A stretch of DNA of 64,000 nt from CAIWHR01 sp963724975 (GCA_963724975.1 CAVRXB010000005.1:1106676-1170675); one strand, 5' to 3'. Shown: positions 1 to 8,931, numbered from the stretch's first letter. Notes: a model not told the origin generated them from the letters alone. Numbers and translations: made by a program.

Positions 1-52
1 GAAGGCGGCCGGCGGCGGGTGGGAGTACAAGACAGCGGTTGTGCTGCAGTAG
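1..52 (+). CDS. 3' end of an unidentified gene (partial)
   Basis: The frame beginning at base 2 is open to a TAG at 50-52 and ends in GGGWEYKTAVVLQ, which reads like a normal C-terminus of a small soluble or periplasmic protein. Only 16 codons are inside the window, so the family cannot be named. It would converge on the minus-strand receptor gene that ends at 131. The 78 bases between them hold only GC-rich repeats of the GCGTGCGCC type, and I see no clear terminator. Confidence 0.3.
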   Translation, partial: KAAGGGWEYKTAVVLQ

Positions 53-130
53 TCAGCCGCACGCGAATACGGCGTGCGCCGCGTGCGCCGCGTGAATCCG
101 GCTGCGCGCCGTGCGACAAGAGGTCCGGCC

Positions 131-1096
131 CTACTGGACCTTGATGTTCGCCGCCTTGATTACCTTTCCGGAGTCGTCGATTTCCGCGCCGACGAATTTC
201 GTGAACTCGACCGGCGTCATCGGCAACGCCTCGGCGCCTAGCGCCGTCAACCGCTCCTTGACCTCCGGTGTGGCGAGCGCGCGCCCGACATCGCGCGCGA
301 TCTTGTCGACGATCTCGGCGGGCGTGCCGGCCGGCGCGAAGAGTCCCACCCAGAGGTTGTAGTCGAACCCCGGAAGCCCGCTTTCCGCCAGCGTAGGCAC
401 ATAGGGCAGGACGCTCGAACGTTTTGCCGTGCTCACGCCAAGCGGAACGAGCTTGCCCTCGCGTATGTTCGGCAGCGCCGCCGAAATCGGCGAAAAGAAA
501 TACGTGATGCGACCCGTCATGGTGTCAGTGAGCGCTTCCGGCGTTCCCTTGTAGGGAATGTGGACGACGTCGATGCCGGCCGCCAGCCGGAACTTCTCCG
601 CATTGATGTGGGTGCCGCTGCCGGTGCCCGCCGAGCCGACATTGAGCGCGCCCGGCTTCGCCTTCGCCGCTGCAATCAGATCTGCGACCGTCTTGTAACC
701 GGTGGACGGCGCCACAACCAGCACATTCGGCTGGCCCGCGAGCGGAGCGATGTCGATGAAATCCTTGATGGTGTCGAATGACAGTGACGGGTAGATCCAC
801 TGGTTGTACGCGTGCGCCGCGGAGTTGACGAGCAGCGTGTAGCCGTCAGGCGGCGATTTCGCCACGATCGCGGTGCCGATAGTCCCCCCGGCGCCCGGAC
901 GGTTGTCGACGACGACCGACTGTCCCCACATCTCGGTCAACTTCTGGCCGACGGTGCGCGCAAGGATGTCGGTCGCGCTGCCCGCCGTGAACGGCACGAC
1001 GAGCTTCACCGGCTTGTTCGGATAGCCTTGCGCGCAAGCGGCGCCGGCAGCGAGCGAGAAGAAAAACGATATCGCAAGCTTTCGCACGAGATTCAT
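131..1096 (-). CDS. Bug/TctC-family tripartite tricarboxylate transporter receptor
   Basis: This is a 321-residue periplasmic solute receptor. The N-terminus MNLVRKLAISFFFSLAAGAACA is a signal peptide. It is followed by YPNKPVKLVVPF and a GSATDILAR segment, the hallmark opening of Bug receptors; the central NVGSAGTGSGTH also fits the family. I chose the ATG at 1096 because GGAGG lies five bases upstream; the frame stays open further back but only as a shadow of the next gene. No TctA or TctB membrane genes are nearby, so it is an orphan receptor, common in Burkholderiales. The ligand is unknown (usually a carboxylate). It is last in the eleven-gene minus-strand run. Confidence 0.92.
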   Translation of the reverse strand: MNLVRKLAISFFFSLAAGAACAQGYPNKPVKLVVPFTAGSATDILARTVGQKLTEMWGQSVVVDNRPGAGGTIGTAIVAKSPPDGYTLLVNSAAHAYNQWIYPSLSFDTIKDFIDIAPLAGQPNVLVVAPSTGYKTVADLIAAAKAKPGALNVGSAGTGSGTHINAEKFRLAAGIDVVHIPYKGTPEALTDTMTGRITYFFSPISAALPNIREGKLVPLGVSTAKRSSVLPYVPTLAESGLPGFDYNLWVGLFAPAGTPAEIVDKIARDVGRALATPEVKERLTALGAEALPMTPVEFTKFVGAEIDDSGKVIKAANIKVQ

Positions 1097-1125
1097 TGAG
1101 GCCTCCATGGGCGCGACCCTGCAAT

Positions 1126-2037
1126 TCAGGAGAGTCCGTCGTCGACAGGAACGTTTTCCGGTTCGAGCGCGAGACCGGACGCCTGCGCTTGCAGAACGAT
1201 CAACTTGGCGAAGTCCTCGTCGCCCATCCCGCGTCCGATCAGCGTTTGCACGATGTCGCGGGTTTGCGCCGCGAGCGGCATCGGCACGTCGAAGCGACGG
1301 CCGGCATCGAGCCCCAGGTCCAAATCCTTGCGCAGGAGTTTCGGCGTGAACGTCACCTTGAAGTCGAGATTGACGAGCGCCGGAGTCTTGTAGCGCGAGA
1401 ACGTCGATCCCATCACGCTCTGGTTCATGAAATCGAGGAACGCGTGACGCGGCACCCCCGCCTTCTGCGCAAGCACCGTTATCTCGGAGAGCGACTGGAT
1501 GACCACACCCAGGAACACGTTGTGGCAGATCTTGACGATGCGCGCGAGCTCGCCTTCGCCGACGTAGCTCGCGGCGGGTCCGATCAGCCGTAGATAGGGT
1601 GCCGCGGCATCGAAAGCGGATCGCGGACCGGAGCAGACAAATGACAGACGTCCTGCCTTGATGACCTTCGCATTGCCCGAGACGGGGGCGGCCAGCATCT
1701 CGACGCCTCGCTTGGCGAGCAGCGCGCGCAGCGCCGCCGATCCTTCGAGCGATATCGACGAGCACTCGACGACCAATATCGGATTCCGGCCGCCGGACAG
1801 GAGCCCGGCAGGGCCGGCGATCACTTCGTTGACGTCGTCGTAGGTAGACACCATCACGAACACGATGTCGCACGCGGCAAGGTCGGCGAGCTTGCCGGCG
1901 ATTTTTGCGCCGTATTGCGCGAGCGGCTCCGCTTTCGCGCGCGTCCGATTCCACACAGTGAGGTCGGCGCCGCCCTTCGCGAGACGCGCCGCCATTTCGT
2001 GGCCCATCCGGCCGATGCCGATCCAGCCCAATCTCAT
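1126..2037 (-). CDS. NAD(P)-dependent beta-hydroxyacid dehydrogenase (3-hydroxyisobutyrate dehydrogenase family)
   Basis: This 303-residue enzyme has an N-terminal Rossmann fold with GIGRMG at residues 7-12 and WNRTRAKAE binding the cofactor ribose, where the Arg after Asn favours NADP(H). The second half is the all-helical domain. The segment ARIVKICHN carries the Lys and Asn that form the catalytic pair in this family. It would oxidise a beta-hydroxyacid or reduce a semialdehyde. The ATG is preceded by AGAGGTGA at good spacing. It sits between the M24-fold gene and the Bug receptor, so it probably acts on whatever the cluster imports. The substrate cannot be deduced. Confidence 0.9.
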   Translation of the reverse strand: MRLGWIGIGRMGHEMAARLAKGGADLTVWNRTRAKAEPLAQYGAKIAGKLADLAACDIVFVMVSTYDDVNEVIAGPAGLLSGGRNPILVVECSSISLEGSAALRALLAKRGVEMLAAPVSGNAKVIKAGRLSFVCSGPRSAFDAAAPYLRLIGPAASYVGEGELARIVKICHNVFLGVVIQSLSEITVLAQKAGVPRHAFLDFMNQSVMGSTFSRYKTPALVNLDFKVTFTPKLLRKDLDLGLDAGRRFDVPMPLAAQTRDIVQTLIGRGMGDEDFAKLIVLQAQASGLALEPENVPVDDGLS

Positions 2038-2121
2038 GTTGCGTCACCTCTTTCCGATTCGTTGTATCACGGATGTAGTTGCTGGAAATCCCGTGGGTCC
2101 GATGAACTGGGCGTCCTCGCA

Positions 2122-3429
2122 CTAGTCATACCGATTCGCGATCGGCAGCTCCTGCGCCGGATAGAGCGAAATCACCTTTGGCCCGTTCGGCGTCAGGATC
2201 ACTTCTTCCTCGATGCGCGCGGCGGAGATGCCGTCGGTCGCCGGACAATACGTCTCGACAGCGAACACCATGCCGGCCTTGAGCTCGATGGGTTGCTTGA
2301 ACGAATTCAATCGCGACACCAGTGGGCGCTCGTGGAGTCCGAGCCCCAACCCGTGGCAGAAGTTGAGACCGAACGCATCCATTTCGCTCGCAAATCCGAT
2401 GTTCTCGGCGGTCGGCAGTGCCGCCGCGATCCGGTCGGACGATACGCCCGGCTTCAGCAGATCGATCGCAACGTCCATCCACTCACGCGCTTTCTTGTAG
2501 GCGTCGCGCTGCGCCGACGTCGCGAATCCGACATTGAAAGTCCGGTAGTAACATGTGCGATAACCCATGTAAGACTGGATGACATCGAAGAATGCCTGGT
2601 CGCCGGGACGGATCAAACGGTCGGTGAAGTTGTGCGGATGCGGGCTGCAGCGCTCGCCCGAGATGGCATTGATTGCTTCCACGCAATCGCTGCCCATTTC
2701 GTACAGGCGCTTGGTCGCCAGCGCGACGATCTCGTTTTCGCGCACGCCGGGCTTTAGCGCCTCCGCGATGTCCGTGTAGACACCGTCGACCATCGCCGCC
2801 GCCATGTTGAGGAGTGTGAGCTCGTCGATGTTCTTCACTTCGCGCGCCTGCAGGAGCGTCTGCTGGCCGTCGCGCACTTCGATCCCGAGTTTCTGCAGCT
2901 CGAAGAGCATCGGCGGTTCGACGACATCGAGGCCGAGCGGCAGGTCGGCGACACCTTCGTCCACCAGTAGCGCCTTGATCTCGCGCGCGGCGGCGCGGAA
3001 GAGCTCGATGTCCGCGCCGACGGCGCCACGAAGGCCGAGGAGTCCCGCGCGGCAATGATCGTGGTGCAGCCACGGCGCATGCAGCCGGTGATGCTTCGCC
3101 GCGGAGCCGAAATCCCAGATGTAAGGGTCGCCATTGCCGGTGAGCAGTGAATATCGCGTCAGCTTGTCGCGCGCCCACTCGCCGATGACGGTGCTCGTGA
3201 TGTACCGGATGTTGTGCTGATCGAAGCACAGCAGCGCACCCAACCCCGAATTCGCGAGAGCTGCGCGCGTGCGCGCCAGTCGATAGTCGTGCAGCCGGCG
3301 AAAATCGACGCGCTCCTCGAAATCGACCTGCGAATGGCCAGGCGACTGCAGCGGCCGGTCCCAACGGTGATGCGGATCGATGTCGTCCGGCCGGATGATC
3401 TTCGGCTCAGGTCTCTTCTTTCCGGCCAT
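2122..3429 (-). CDS. M24-family (creatinase/prolidase fold) protein with an altered metal site
   Basis: This 435-residue protein has the creatinase-type two-domain plan: an N-terminal domain (about 45-170) with LLCFDQHNIRYIT, and a C-terminal pita-bread domain. Of the five dinuclear metal ligands usual in M24, Asp282, His359, Glu392 and Glu407 are present. The second Asp, normally in the GYxxDxTRTF motif, is Cys293 (GYRTCYYRTF). Xaa-Pro peptidases, creatinases and the DMSP lyase DddP share this fold, so peptidase activity should not be assumed. The start has a good GGGAGAAAG ribosome site. It lies in the minus-strand catabolic run, 84 bases upstream of the dehydrogenase gene. Confidence 0.85.
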   Translation of the reverse strand: MAGKKRPEPKIIRPDDIDPHHRWDRPLQSPGHSQVDFEERVDFRRLHDYRLARTRAALANSGLGALLCFDQHNIRYITSTVIGEWARDKLTRYSLLTGNGDPYIWDFGSAAKHHRLHAPWLHHDHCRAGLLGLRGAVGADIELFRAAAREIKALLVDEGVADLPLGLDVVEPPMLFELQKLGIEVRDGQQTLLQAREVKNIDELTLLNMAAAMVDGVYTDIAEALKPGVRENEIVALATKRLYEMGSDCVEAINAISGERCSPHPHNFTDRLIRPGDQAFFDVIQSYMGYRTCYYRTFNVGFATSAQRDAYKKAREWMDVAIDLLKPGVSSDRIAAALPTAENIGFASEMDAFGLNFCHGLGLGLHERPLVSRLNSFKQPIELKAGMVFAVETYCPATDGISAARIEEEVILTPNGPKVISLYPAQELPIANRYD

Positions 3430-3450
3430 CGCGCTTTCTCCCGGGGCCGC

Positions 3451-4461
3451 TCAGCGCTTGCCGAACGCCTTGTCGTAATAGGTGAGATCGACGTATTTTG
3501 CCGGATCGGCGAGCGTCTTCTGCGGGATCCCGTATTTGCTGCGCAGCGCCAGCACGGTCCTGATGCCTTCGAGGTCGAGCGCGGCGTCGCGGGTGAATCC
3601 CCCTTTGTCGGCGACCAGCAGATCGTAAGACTGCTTGGCGAGCGCCGGCGTCATGTCGCGGATATTCGCGACGAGCATGGCTTCGACGATCGGACGGTTA
3701 CCGCGGTCGTAGAGCCAGTCGATGCCGGCGCGGTACGCCCGGATAAAGCCGATCAGCTCCTTGTCGTGACCGGCCGCCCAGCTGCGCCGCGCGATGCCAA
3801 CGGTCCCTTCGTAGGCGCCCAGCGATTCCGCCGTGGCGAGCTGGTTAAAGCCGCGCTCGCGCAAGAGCAGCTCGAAGGGCGTGCGCAGCAGCGTCGCGTC
3901 GTGCTTGCCCGCGAGGAGCTCGCGGTATCGGTTTGCCGTTCCGCCGGCGCGCACGTAAGTCACGTCGGATTCCGCCACGCCATTGCGCGCGAGCAGCTCG
4001 CGGACGACGAACGCGTAGCCGGTGGTCATGGCGTCGACAGCGACGGTCTTGCCCTTGAGCTCGGAGAATTTTCTGATGGCGGGCACGGCGACAATTGACG
4101 CGAATCCGCTGTCGTTGCCGATAAACGCGAAGAGGTCGGGACCCTCGGCAATCTTCGCCTCGCCCTGTCCTTCCTGATAGGCAACAAGGTTGTCGATGGC
4201 GGCGAGCGCGATCTCGAACCGGTCCTCGAGGAGCGAGGAGATGAGGTATGCCGATGACGGCGTCCAGGAAATCTGCACGCTGACGCCGTTTGCCTCGAAC
4301 AAGCCCTGCCTTTGCGCCGCCCAAACCGGCAGGTTCCAGCCGCCATCGAACGCGATGACGCGCAGCGGCGCGGGTGGCGGCGTCTGCGCAAATGTCGACG
4401 CGGCGATACCCACTGAAAGCATTGCGGCCGCGATCCGAAGGAAGCGCAACGGATATTGCAT
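3451..4461 (-). CDS. NMT1/SsuA-like ABC transporter substrate-binding protein
   Basis: This is a 336-residue periplasmic receptor. The signal peptide runs from MQYPLRFLRIAAAML to about ASTFAQ. The mature part starts LRVIAFDGGWNLPVWAAQRQGLF and contains LKGKTVAVDAMTTGYAFVVRELL, the pattern of NMT1/THI5-like and aliphatic-sulfonate/taurine-type receptors. I chose ATG 4461 because GGGG lies six bases upstream; the ATG at 4467 is alternative but has that GGGG directly abutting. No cognate permease or ATPase gene adjoins, so it is another orphan receptor. The 5' end lies just inside the end of the preceding HtrA-like gene (stop at 4493), so the two are probably co-transcribed. The ligand is unknown. 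Confidence 0.85.
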   Translation of the reverse strand: MQYPLRFLRIAAAMLSVGIAASTFAQTPPPAPLRVIAFDGGWNLPVWAAQRQGLFEANGVSVQISWTPSSAYLISSLLEDRFEIALAAIDNLVAYQEGQGEAKIAEGPDLFAFIGNDSGFASIVAVPAIRKFSELKGKTVAVDAMTTGYAFVVRELLARNGVAESDVTYVRAGGTANRYRELLAGKHDATLLRTPFELLLRERGFNQLATAESLGAYEGTVGIARRSWAAGHDKELIGFIRAYRAGIDWLYDRGNRPIVEAMLVANIRDMTPALAKQSYDLLVADKGGFTRDAALDLEGIRTVLALRSKYGIPQKTLADPAKYVDLTYYDKAFGKR

Positions 4462-4492
4462 CAGCATCCCCAAGACGGCACGATTCGCCACT

Positions 4493-5467
4493 TCACTGCA
4501 GGCGCGGCTTGCGCAGGAAATCGCGACGATCGCCCGAGTGCACGCTGACTCGAAGGGGGGTGCCATCGCGCGCGAGCGTCAGCGCGACCTCGACGCCGGC
4601 CGGCCCTTTGGTCCAGATGGCCCGATACATGTCCGCCAGCGTGGTCACGCGATGGTCGGCGACCGCGACAACCACATCGCTTGGCATGACCCCCGCCTTG
4701 TCCGCCGGTCCCTCCGACGCGAGACCGTTGACGACGAGCCCGTTCGGCGTTTCCGCGGTGTACATGCCAAGCCACGGTCGTGCCGGGCCCGGGGTTCTTC
4801 CGGTGCGCAGGAGATCGTCGAGAATCGGGACGAGAAGCTCGACCGGCACGAACATGTTGCCCTTCACGACATCGTCGCCCGCGGCCTCCTGCACGAGCAG
4901 CGAGCCGATTCCGACCAGCCGGCCATCGTCGCCGACGAGTGCGGCTCCGCTCCATTCAGGGTGGGCGGGCGTGGCGAACAGTGCCTCCTCGAGCAAGTAT
5001 TCCCAGTAACCGGCAAACTCGCGCTTTGCAAAAACGGTGGCTTTGAGCGCGTGCGCGCGGCCGCCGCTGCCCAGCACGAAAACGTCATCGCTGGGCGCGA
5101 TGGTCGAAGCGCTTCCGCGCGCGAGCGCCGGCAGCCGCAACGGCCCGAGCGGCATCACGAGCCCGAACCCCGTCGCGAAGTCCAAAGCGACCGGATGCGC
5201 CGGCGTGACGGTGCCGTCGTTTGCCGTGAGCCAGATCGATTCGGCCTCGGTGATGAGATAGCCGATGGTCAGCACCAGGCCATCGTCCCCGATGACCACG
5301 CCACATCCGGTGCGTTCGGTGCCCAGGATCGGTGCGGTGAACGCGTCGTCCGGTATGTCGGCTCGTAACCCGACGACCGAGTCGAGCGCCGACTTGAGAT
5401 CGAAACGCACCTCGCCCGGTGCGGGCTGCATATTGGAGGGAAAAGCCCAGCGGGTCGGCTCGGACAC
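4493..5467 (-). CDS. HtrA/DegP-like trypsin-fold protein with PDZ domain, catalytic residues missing
   Basis: The 324-residue protein aligns by eye with HtrA: a trypsin-fold core (about 45-220) and a C-terminal PDZ domain (about 230-315, with GLASEGPADKAGVMPSDVVVAV). The catalytic His position is Tyr70 (LTIGYLI). The catalytic Asp position is Gly100 (DFATGFGLVM). Only the Ser survives (Ser173, in PEWSGAAL instead of GNSGGAL). There is no signal peptide, so it is probably cytoplasmic, unlike DegP. It is therefore likely a non-proteolytic scaffold or binding protein. The start is GTG at 5467 without a strong ribosome site; ATG at 5431 is possible. Within the cluster it lies between the VOC and receptor genes. 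Confidence 0.8.
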   Translation of the reverse strand: MSEPTRWAFPSNMQPAPGEVRFDLKSALDSVVGLRADIPDDAFTAPILGTERTGCGVVIGDDGLVLTIGYLITEAESIWLTANDGTVTPAHPVALDFATGFGLVMPLGPLRLPALARGSASTIAPSDDVFVLGSGGRAHALKATVFAKREFAGYWEYLLEEALFATPAHPEWSGAALVGDDGRLVGIGSLLVQEAAGDDVVKGNMFVPVELLVPILDDLLRTGRTPGPARPWLGMYTAETPNGLVVNGLASEGPADKAGVMPSDVVVAVADHRVTTLADMYRAIWTKGPAGVEVALTLARDGTPLRVSVHSGDRRDFLRKPRLQ

Positions 5468-5557
5468 GTTACGCGAATGGCAGATGCGGGCTTTCGCGCC
5501 CGCTACATCGGCATGTTACGCGAGCGCGCGCCCGCCGGCGCAAGTCGCTGCGGCAAT

Positions 5558-5917
5558 CTAGGCCGCGTTTCCGTCCCAATAGAGCTCGATCGCGTATCCG
5601 TCGGGATCGCGGCAACGGAACGAGGCGAAGGTCGCGTCTTCGTACAGCGGTTTTGCGATCGGTACCTGCGCGGCCTTCATCCGGCCGAGAAGATCGCGCA
5701 GCGCCGCCGCGGAGGAAAGGCGAATCCCGAAATGAAACCACGCGGGCAGCGGCGCCGGGTCGTCGTCGTGCATCAGCGCAAGCAGGAAATCGCGCCGGCC
5801 GCTTAGAAACGTGATGTCGTCTTCCTCGCGCCGAACCTTGAGGCCAAACCAATGCTGATAAAAATCGGCCGCACGCGGCCGGTCGCGGACGTGAAGATGC
5901 AGGTGGGAGATGTCCAT
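5558..5917 (-). CDS. VOC-superfamily (glyoxalase/dioxygenase-like) protein
   Basis: The 119-residue protein has the paired beta-alpha-beta-beta-beta modules of the vicinal-oxygen-chelate fold. It opens with ISHLHLHVRD and closes with RDPDGYAIELYWDG, supplying the His and Glu metal ligands of the family. The start at 5917 is fixed by GGAAGGA six bases upstream. Members include glyoxalase I, ring-cleavage dioxygenases and resistance proteins, and the sequence does not choose between them. It follows the SolA-like oxidase gene in the same direction by about 20 bases, so it may act on the oxidase product, a reactive carbonyl; that link is inference. Confidence 0.85.
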   Translation of the reverse strand: MDISHLHLHVRDRPRAADFYQHWFGLKVRREEDDITFLSGRRDFLLALMHDDDPAPLPAWFHFGIRLSSAAALRDLLGRMKAAQVPIAKPLYEDATFASFRCRDPDGYAIELYWDGNAA

Positions 5918-5937
5918 CAAAATTCCTTCCGTGGAGA

Positions 5938-7119
5938 TCAGGGTGGAGGCGACGGCGCGAAGCGCGAGAGCCTGAACGGCTGGAAGCCAAGAGGTAACGC
6001 GCCGTCGTCCGCCCAGGCGGCAGCCGCCTCGCCGACGGCCGGCGAGTGCTTGAAACCATGGCCGGAGCACGGTGCGACGATGAGCACACGATCCGAGTCT
6101 GGATGACGATCGATGACAAACCCGAAATCGGCCGTCACCGTGTAGAGGCACGAGACGATCTTCACGCAACGGGGCGCAAGCCCCCGAAGGAAGGGCGCGA
6201 CGAGATCGGCGTGAACGGCGGCGATGTCCGCGACCGACCCCGGCCCATCGGGCGCATCGGCGGTGGTTTCGATCTCGAACTGCTCGGTGCCGACTTTCAC
6301 GCCCCCGCGCGGGCCGTCGAGCGCGGGAAAGCCGTAAAAACCGTGCGGCCGTCCTTGCAGCTCCCAGATGAAAATCGGCAACGCGGCGGGAAGGAAGGGC
6401 GCTGGATCACCCTCGATGTCGAACCAGTAGATCTGCTGTCGATAAACCTTGAAATGCCGCGCAAGTCTTGCGTCGACGAGTGTCGGAAGCCAGGCTCCGG
6501 CAGCGACAATCAGCCGCTCCGCTGCGTATCGACCGCTGTCCGTGACGACCGTTACGCCACGCGCGATGGCATCGAAGTCGGTGACTCTTTCATTGCGGCG
6601 GATTTCCGCACCGTTGCGCTGCGCCGTTTCGAGGTGCGCGCTGATGCACGCCTCGGGCCGCAGAAATCCGGCCGCCGGCTCGAAGTATCCGTACTCGTCG
6701 TTTGCGACCCTGAAGACAGGAAAACGTCGCCGGATCGTCGCGGCGTCGAGGACTTCGTGGGGGACTCCGTGGTCCCGCGCCGCGGCGAGCGTGTTGGCGA
6801 AAAAATCGGGCACGTGCAGCACCGCGGACCGCGCGGCGCTCGAGATGAACAATCCGCCGTTTGCCGTCAGCAGTTGCGCCCCCGTTTCGCGCTCGAGCTC
6901 GCGCCATAGCGCATGCGAGCGCAGAGCAAGAGGCGTGTAATGCGCGCCTTCGCCGATCGCAAGTCGTGTTATCCGGGTGTCGCCGTGCGATGAACCTCGC
7001 GCATGCGGCGGCGAATGGCTATCGATCCCGAGCACGGAGCGTCCGCGCTTTGCAAGATGATGGAGCGCCGCGCTGCCCATCGCACCCAGCCCGAGAACGA
7101 TCGTGCCATACGTTTTCAT
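5938..7119 (-). CDS. SolA/sarcosine-oxidase-like FAD-dependent amine oxidase
   Basis: This 393-residue flavoenzyme starts MKTYGTIVLGLGAMGSAA, a Rossmann dinucleotide fold. It continues GSSHGDTRITR, typical of the monomeric sarcosine oxidase / N-methyltryptophan oxidase family. CLYTVTADFGFVID contains the Cys to which FAD is covalently attached in that family, and APCSGHGFKHSP closes the site. It would oxidise a secondary amine or N-methyl amino acid with release of H2O2. A GTG at 7134 is an alternative start. It follows the ABC transporter genes by about 50 bases and probably acts on the imported amine. N-methyltryptophan itself is not shown to be the substrate. Confidence 0.88.
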   Translation of the reverse strand: MKTYGTIVLGLGAMGSAALHHLAKRGRSVLGIDSHSPPHARGSSHGDTRITRLAIGEGAHYTPLALRSHALWRELERETGAQLLTANGGLFISSAARSAVLHVPDFFANTLAAARDHGVPHEVLDAATIRRRFPVFRVANDEYGYFEPAAGFLRPEACISAHLETAQRNGAEIRRNERVTDFDAIARGVTVVTDSGRYAAERLIVAAGAWLPTLVDARLARHFKVYRQQIYWFDIEGDPAPFLPAALPIFIWELQGRPHGFYGFPALDGPRGGVKVGTEQFEIETTADAPDGPGSVADIAAVHADLVAPFLRGLAPRCVKIVSCLYTVTADFGFVIDRHPDSDRVLIVAPCSGHGFKHSPAVGEAAAAWADDGALPLGFQPFRLSRFAPSPPP

Positions 7120-7165
7120 CGCTCGGTAAGACACCCATCTTCTATCGGCGAGGCGACCACGGGAA

Positions 7166-8032
7166 TCAGCGCCTGTCGTGACCAGCCGCCGGTCGCCTCA
7201 TCATTGCCAACGCGAGCAGCGCCGAGGCGACCATCAGGAAAAGGCTCACCGCATTGAGCACCGGGCTTGCCCCTTCGCGCATCCTGCCGTACATCATGAT
7301 CGTCAGCGGGGGGTCGGAGCCGACCAGCATCAGCGTCGTGTTGAAATTCTCGAAGGACATCAGGAACGCGATTGCGGCGGCCCCGATCAGCGCCGGCTTC
7401 AGGTAGGGAAGCGTCACCGTCCGGAGCACGGCTGCGCGGGTGGCGCCCAGATTGAGCGCCGCCTCCTCGAGCGCAATATCGAATCGCTTCAGCCGCGCGG
7501 CGATCATAAGCGTCGCTATGGCCACGATGAAGGAAAACTGACCGGCGACCACCAACGGCAATCCAGGACGCAGAAATTCCAGCTCGAGACCGAACATGTC
7601 GTCGGCAAGCCGCGCGAGTCGGCTCGCGAACGCGAGGATCGAGATGCCCAGGATTACGCCGGGAATGACCAGCGGTGTCAGCATGGCGAGCGAGAGCATC
7701 GTCTTGCCACGAAAACGCGCACGCTCCAGGAGAAACGCGTTCGCGGTTCCGGCAGCCACCGCGAGCACCGTTACCCATACCGCGACCACGACACTCGTCC
7801 AGATCGACGACAGTAGCGCCCGGTCCGCGAAAAGCCCGACACGTCCGCGCGGCGCGTTTCCGACGAACCAGTCGAGCGTTGCCCCGCGCCACGGCGGCGC
7901 GGGATAGTTGGCGTCGTTGAACGCGAATAGGGCGACGACCGCGAGCGGAAGGAACAGGAACAGGAAGAACGCCGCCACATAGCCGGCCGTGGCGTAACGC
8001 TCGAACCATCCGCGCGGCAGCGATGGAATCAT
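7166..8032 (-). CDS. ABC transporter permease (spermidine/putrescine PotC/PotI type)
   Basis: This 288-residue inner-membrane protein has six predicted hydrophobic segments. It carries the EAA loop EEAALNLGATRAAVLRTVTLPYLKPALIG near residue 195, which docks on the ATPase. Order and sequence match the second permease of polyamine-type importers. Its ATG overlaps the stop of the preceding permease gene in an ATGA (8029-8032), so the two are translationally coupled. The frame stays open upstream of 8032 but that part is a shadow of the other permease. Confidence 0.92.
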   Translation of the reverse strand: MIPSLPRGWFERYATAGYVAAFFLFLFLPLAVVALFAFNDANYPAPPWRGATLDWFVGNAPRGRVGLFADRALLSSIWTSVVVAVWVTVLAVAAGTANAFLLERARFRGKTMLSLAMLTPLVIPGVILGISILAFASRLARLADDMFGLELEFLRPGLPLVVAGQFSFIVAIATLMIAARLKRFDIALEEAALNLGATRAAVLRTVTLPYLKPALIGAAAIAFLMSFENFNTTLMLVGSDPPLTIMMYGRMREGASPVLNAVSLFLMVASALLALAMMRRPAAGHDRR

Positions 8033-8931
8033 GAGCGGCGCATCACGTCGGCAAAACGCTGGCCGGTGAGCTTCAATCCGAACCAGACGATCGCGGTGGA
8101 AAGTCCCAGCAACAGGAAACCGAACGCGGCACCCTGCTCCCAGTTGAACCGCGTGATGAACTGCGTGTAGATGGCCTCGGTAAACCAAAGCGAATTCTTG
8201 CCGCCCAACAGCGTCGGGGTGAGGTAATTGCCGAGCGTCAGCATGAATACGACGATCGCCCCCGCGGCAATTCCGGGTGCGGCGTGCGGAATCACGATCT
8301 GGCGCAGGATCGACCACCCGCTGCCGCCGAGATCGTATGCCGCTTCGATCAGCGAATCGTCGAGCGTCTCAAGTGCATTGACGAGCGGCACGACCATGAA
8401 CAGCATCGACGTGTAGACGAGGCCGACCAGGATCGTCGCGTCGTGGTAGAGGAGCTCGATGGGGACCGCGGTAAGGCCGATGTCGACAAGCAGTCGCGGT
8501 ATCACACCGGACTCGCGCAGCAGAATCATCCATCCCAGCGTGCGCACGGTTTCACTCACCCAAAACGGAATCAGGCAGAGCACGAACAGGATGGATTTCG
8601 AGCGGCCTTTGGCGATCTTGGCGATGTACCACGCAACGGGAAAGGCGATCGCGAGCGTGCACGCTGTGGCGACGATCGACATCATCGCGGTGCGGACGAA
8701 CGTGTGCCAATAGAGCGGCTCTTCGAAGAATGTGCGGTACTGCGCGAGGCTCCATTCGAAGATCCGCGGCGCGACTCGCGCGCGCAGCGACAGCACCGCC
8801 AGTTCGACATGCGGCAGCACGATCAGCCCGACGAGCCAAATCAGGGCCGGGGCGAGCAGAAGCAGCAGGGCGAGTCGGCTGCGCGGTGCGGCGAGGGGGA
8901 TGCTCGCGTTGACAGGCGGAGCGGCCGTCAT
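8029..8931 (-). CDS. ABC transporter permease (spermidine/putrescine PotB/PotH type)
   Basis: This 300-residue membrane protein has an N-terminal segment LALLLLLAPALIWLVGLIVLP, further hydrophobic helices, and the EAA loop IEAAYDLGGSGWSILRQIVIPHAAPGI. It is the first permease of a polyamine-type importer. The ATG at 8931 overlaps the ATPase stop (ATGA, 8928-8931); an upstream in-frame start at 8952 is less likely. It forms the transmembrane channel with the second permease. Confidence 0.92.
   Translation of the reverse strand: MTAAPPVNASIPLAAPRSRLALLLLLAPALIWLVGLIVLPHVELAVLSLRARVAPRIFEWSLAQYRTFFEEPLYWHTFVRTAMMSIVATACTLAIAFPVAWYIAKIAKGRSKSILFVLCLIPFWVSETVRTLGWMILLRESGVIPRLLVDIGLTAVPIELLYHDATILVGLVYTSMLFMVVPLVNALETLDDSLIEAAYDLGGSGWSILRQIVIPHAAPGIAAGAIVVFMLTLGNYLTPTLLGGKNSLWFTEAIYTQFITRFNWEQGAAFGFLLLGLSTAIVWFGLKLTGQRFADVMRRS

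Noticed and set aside
1097..2122. In-frame 5' extension of the Bug receptor frame to 663 codons
   Set aside because: The extension lies on the hydroxyacid dehydrogenase gene in another frame, is Arg-rich, and the receptor has its own ribosome site and signal peptide at 1096.
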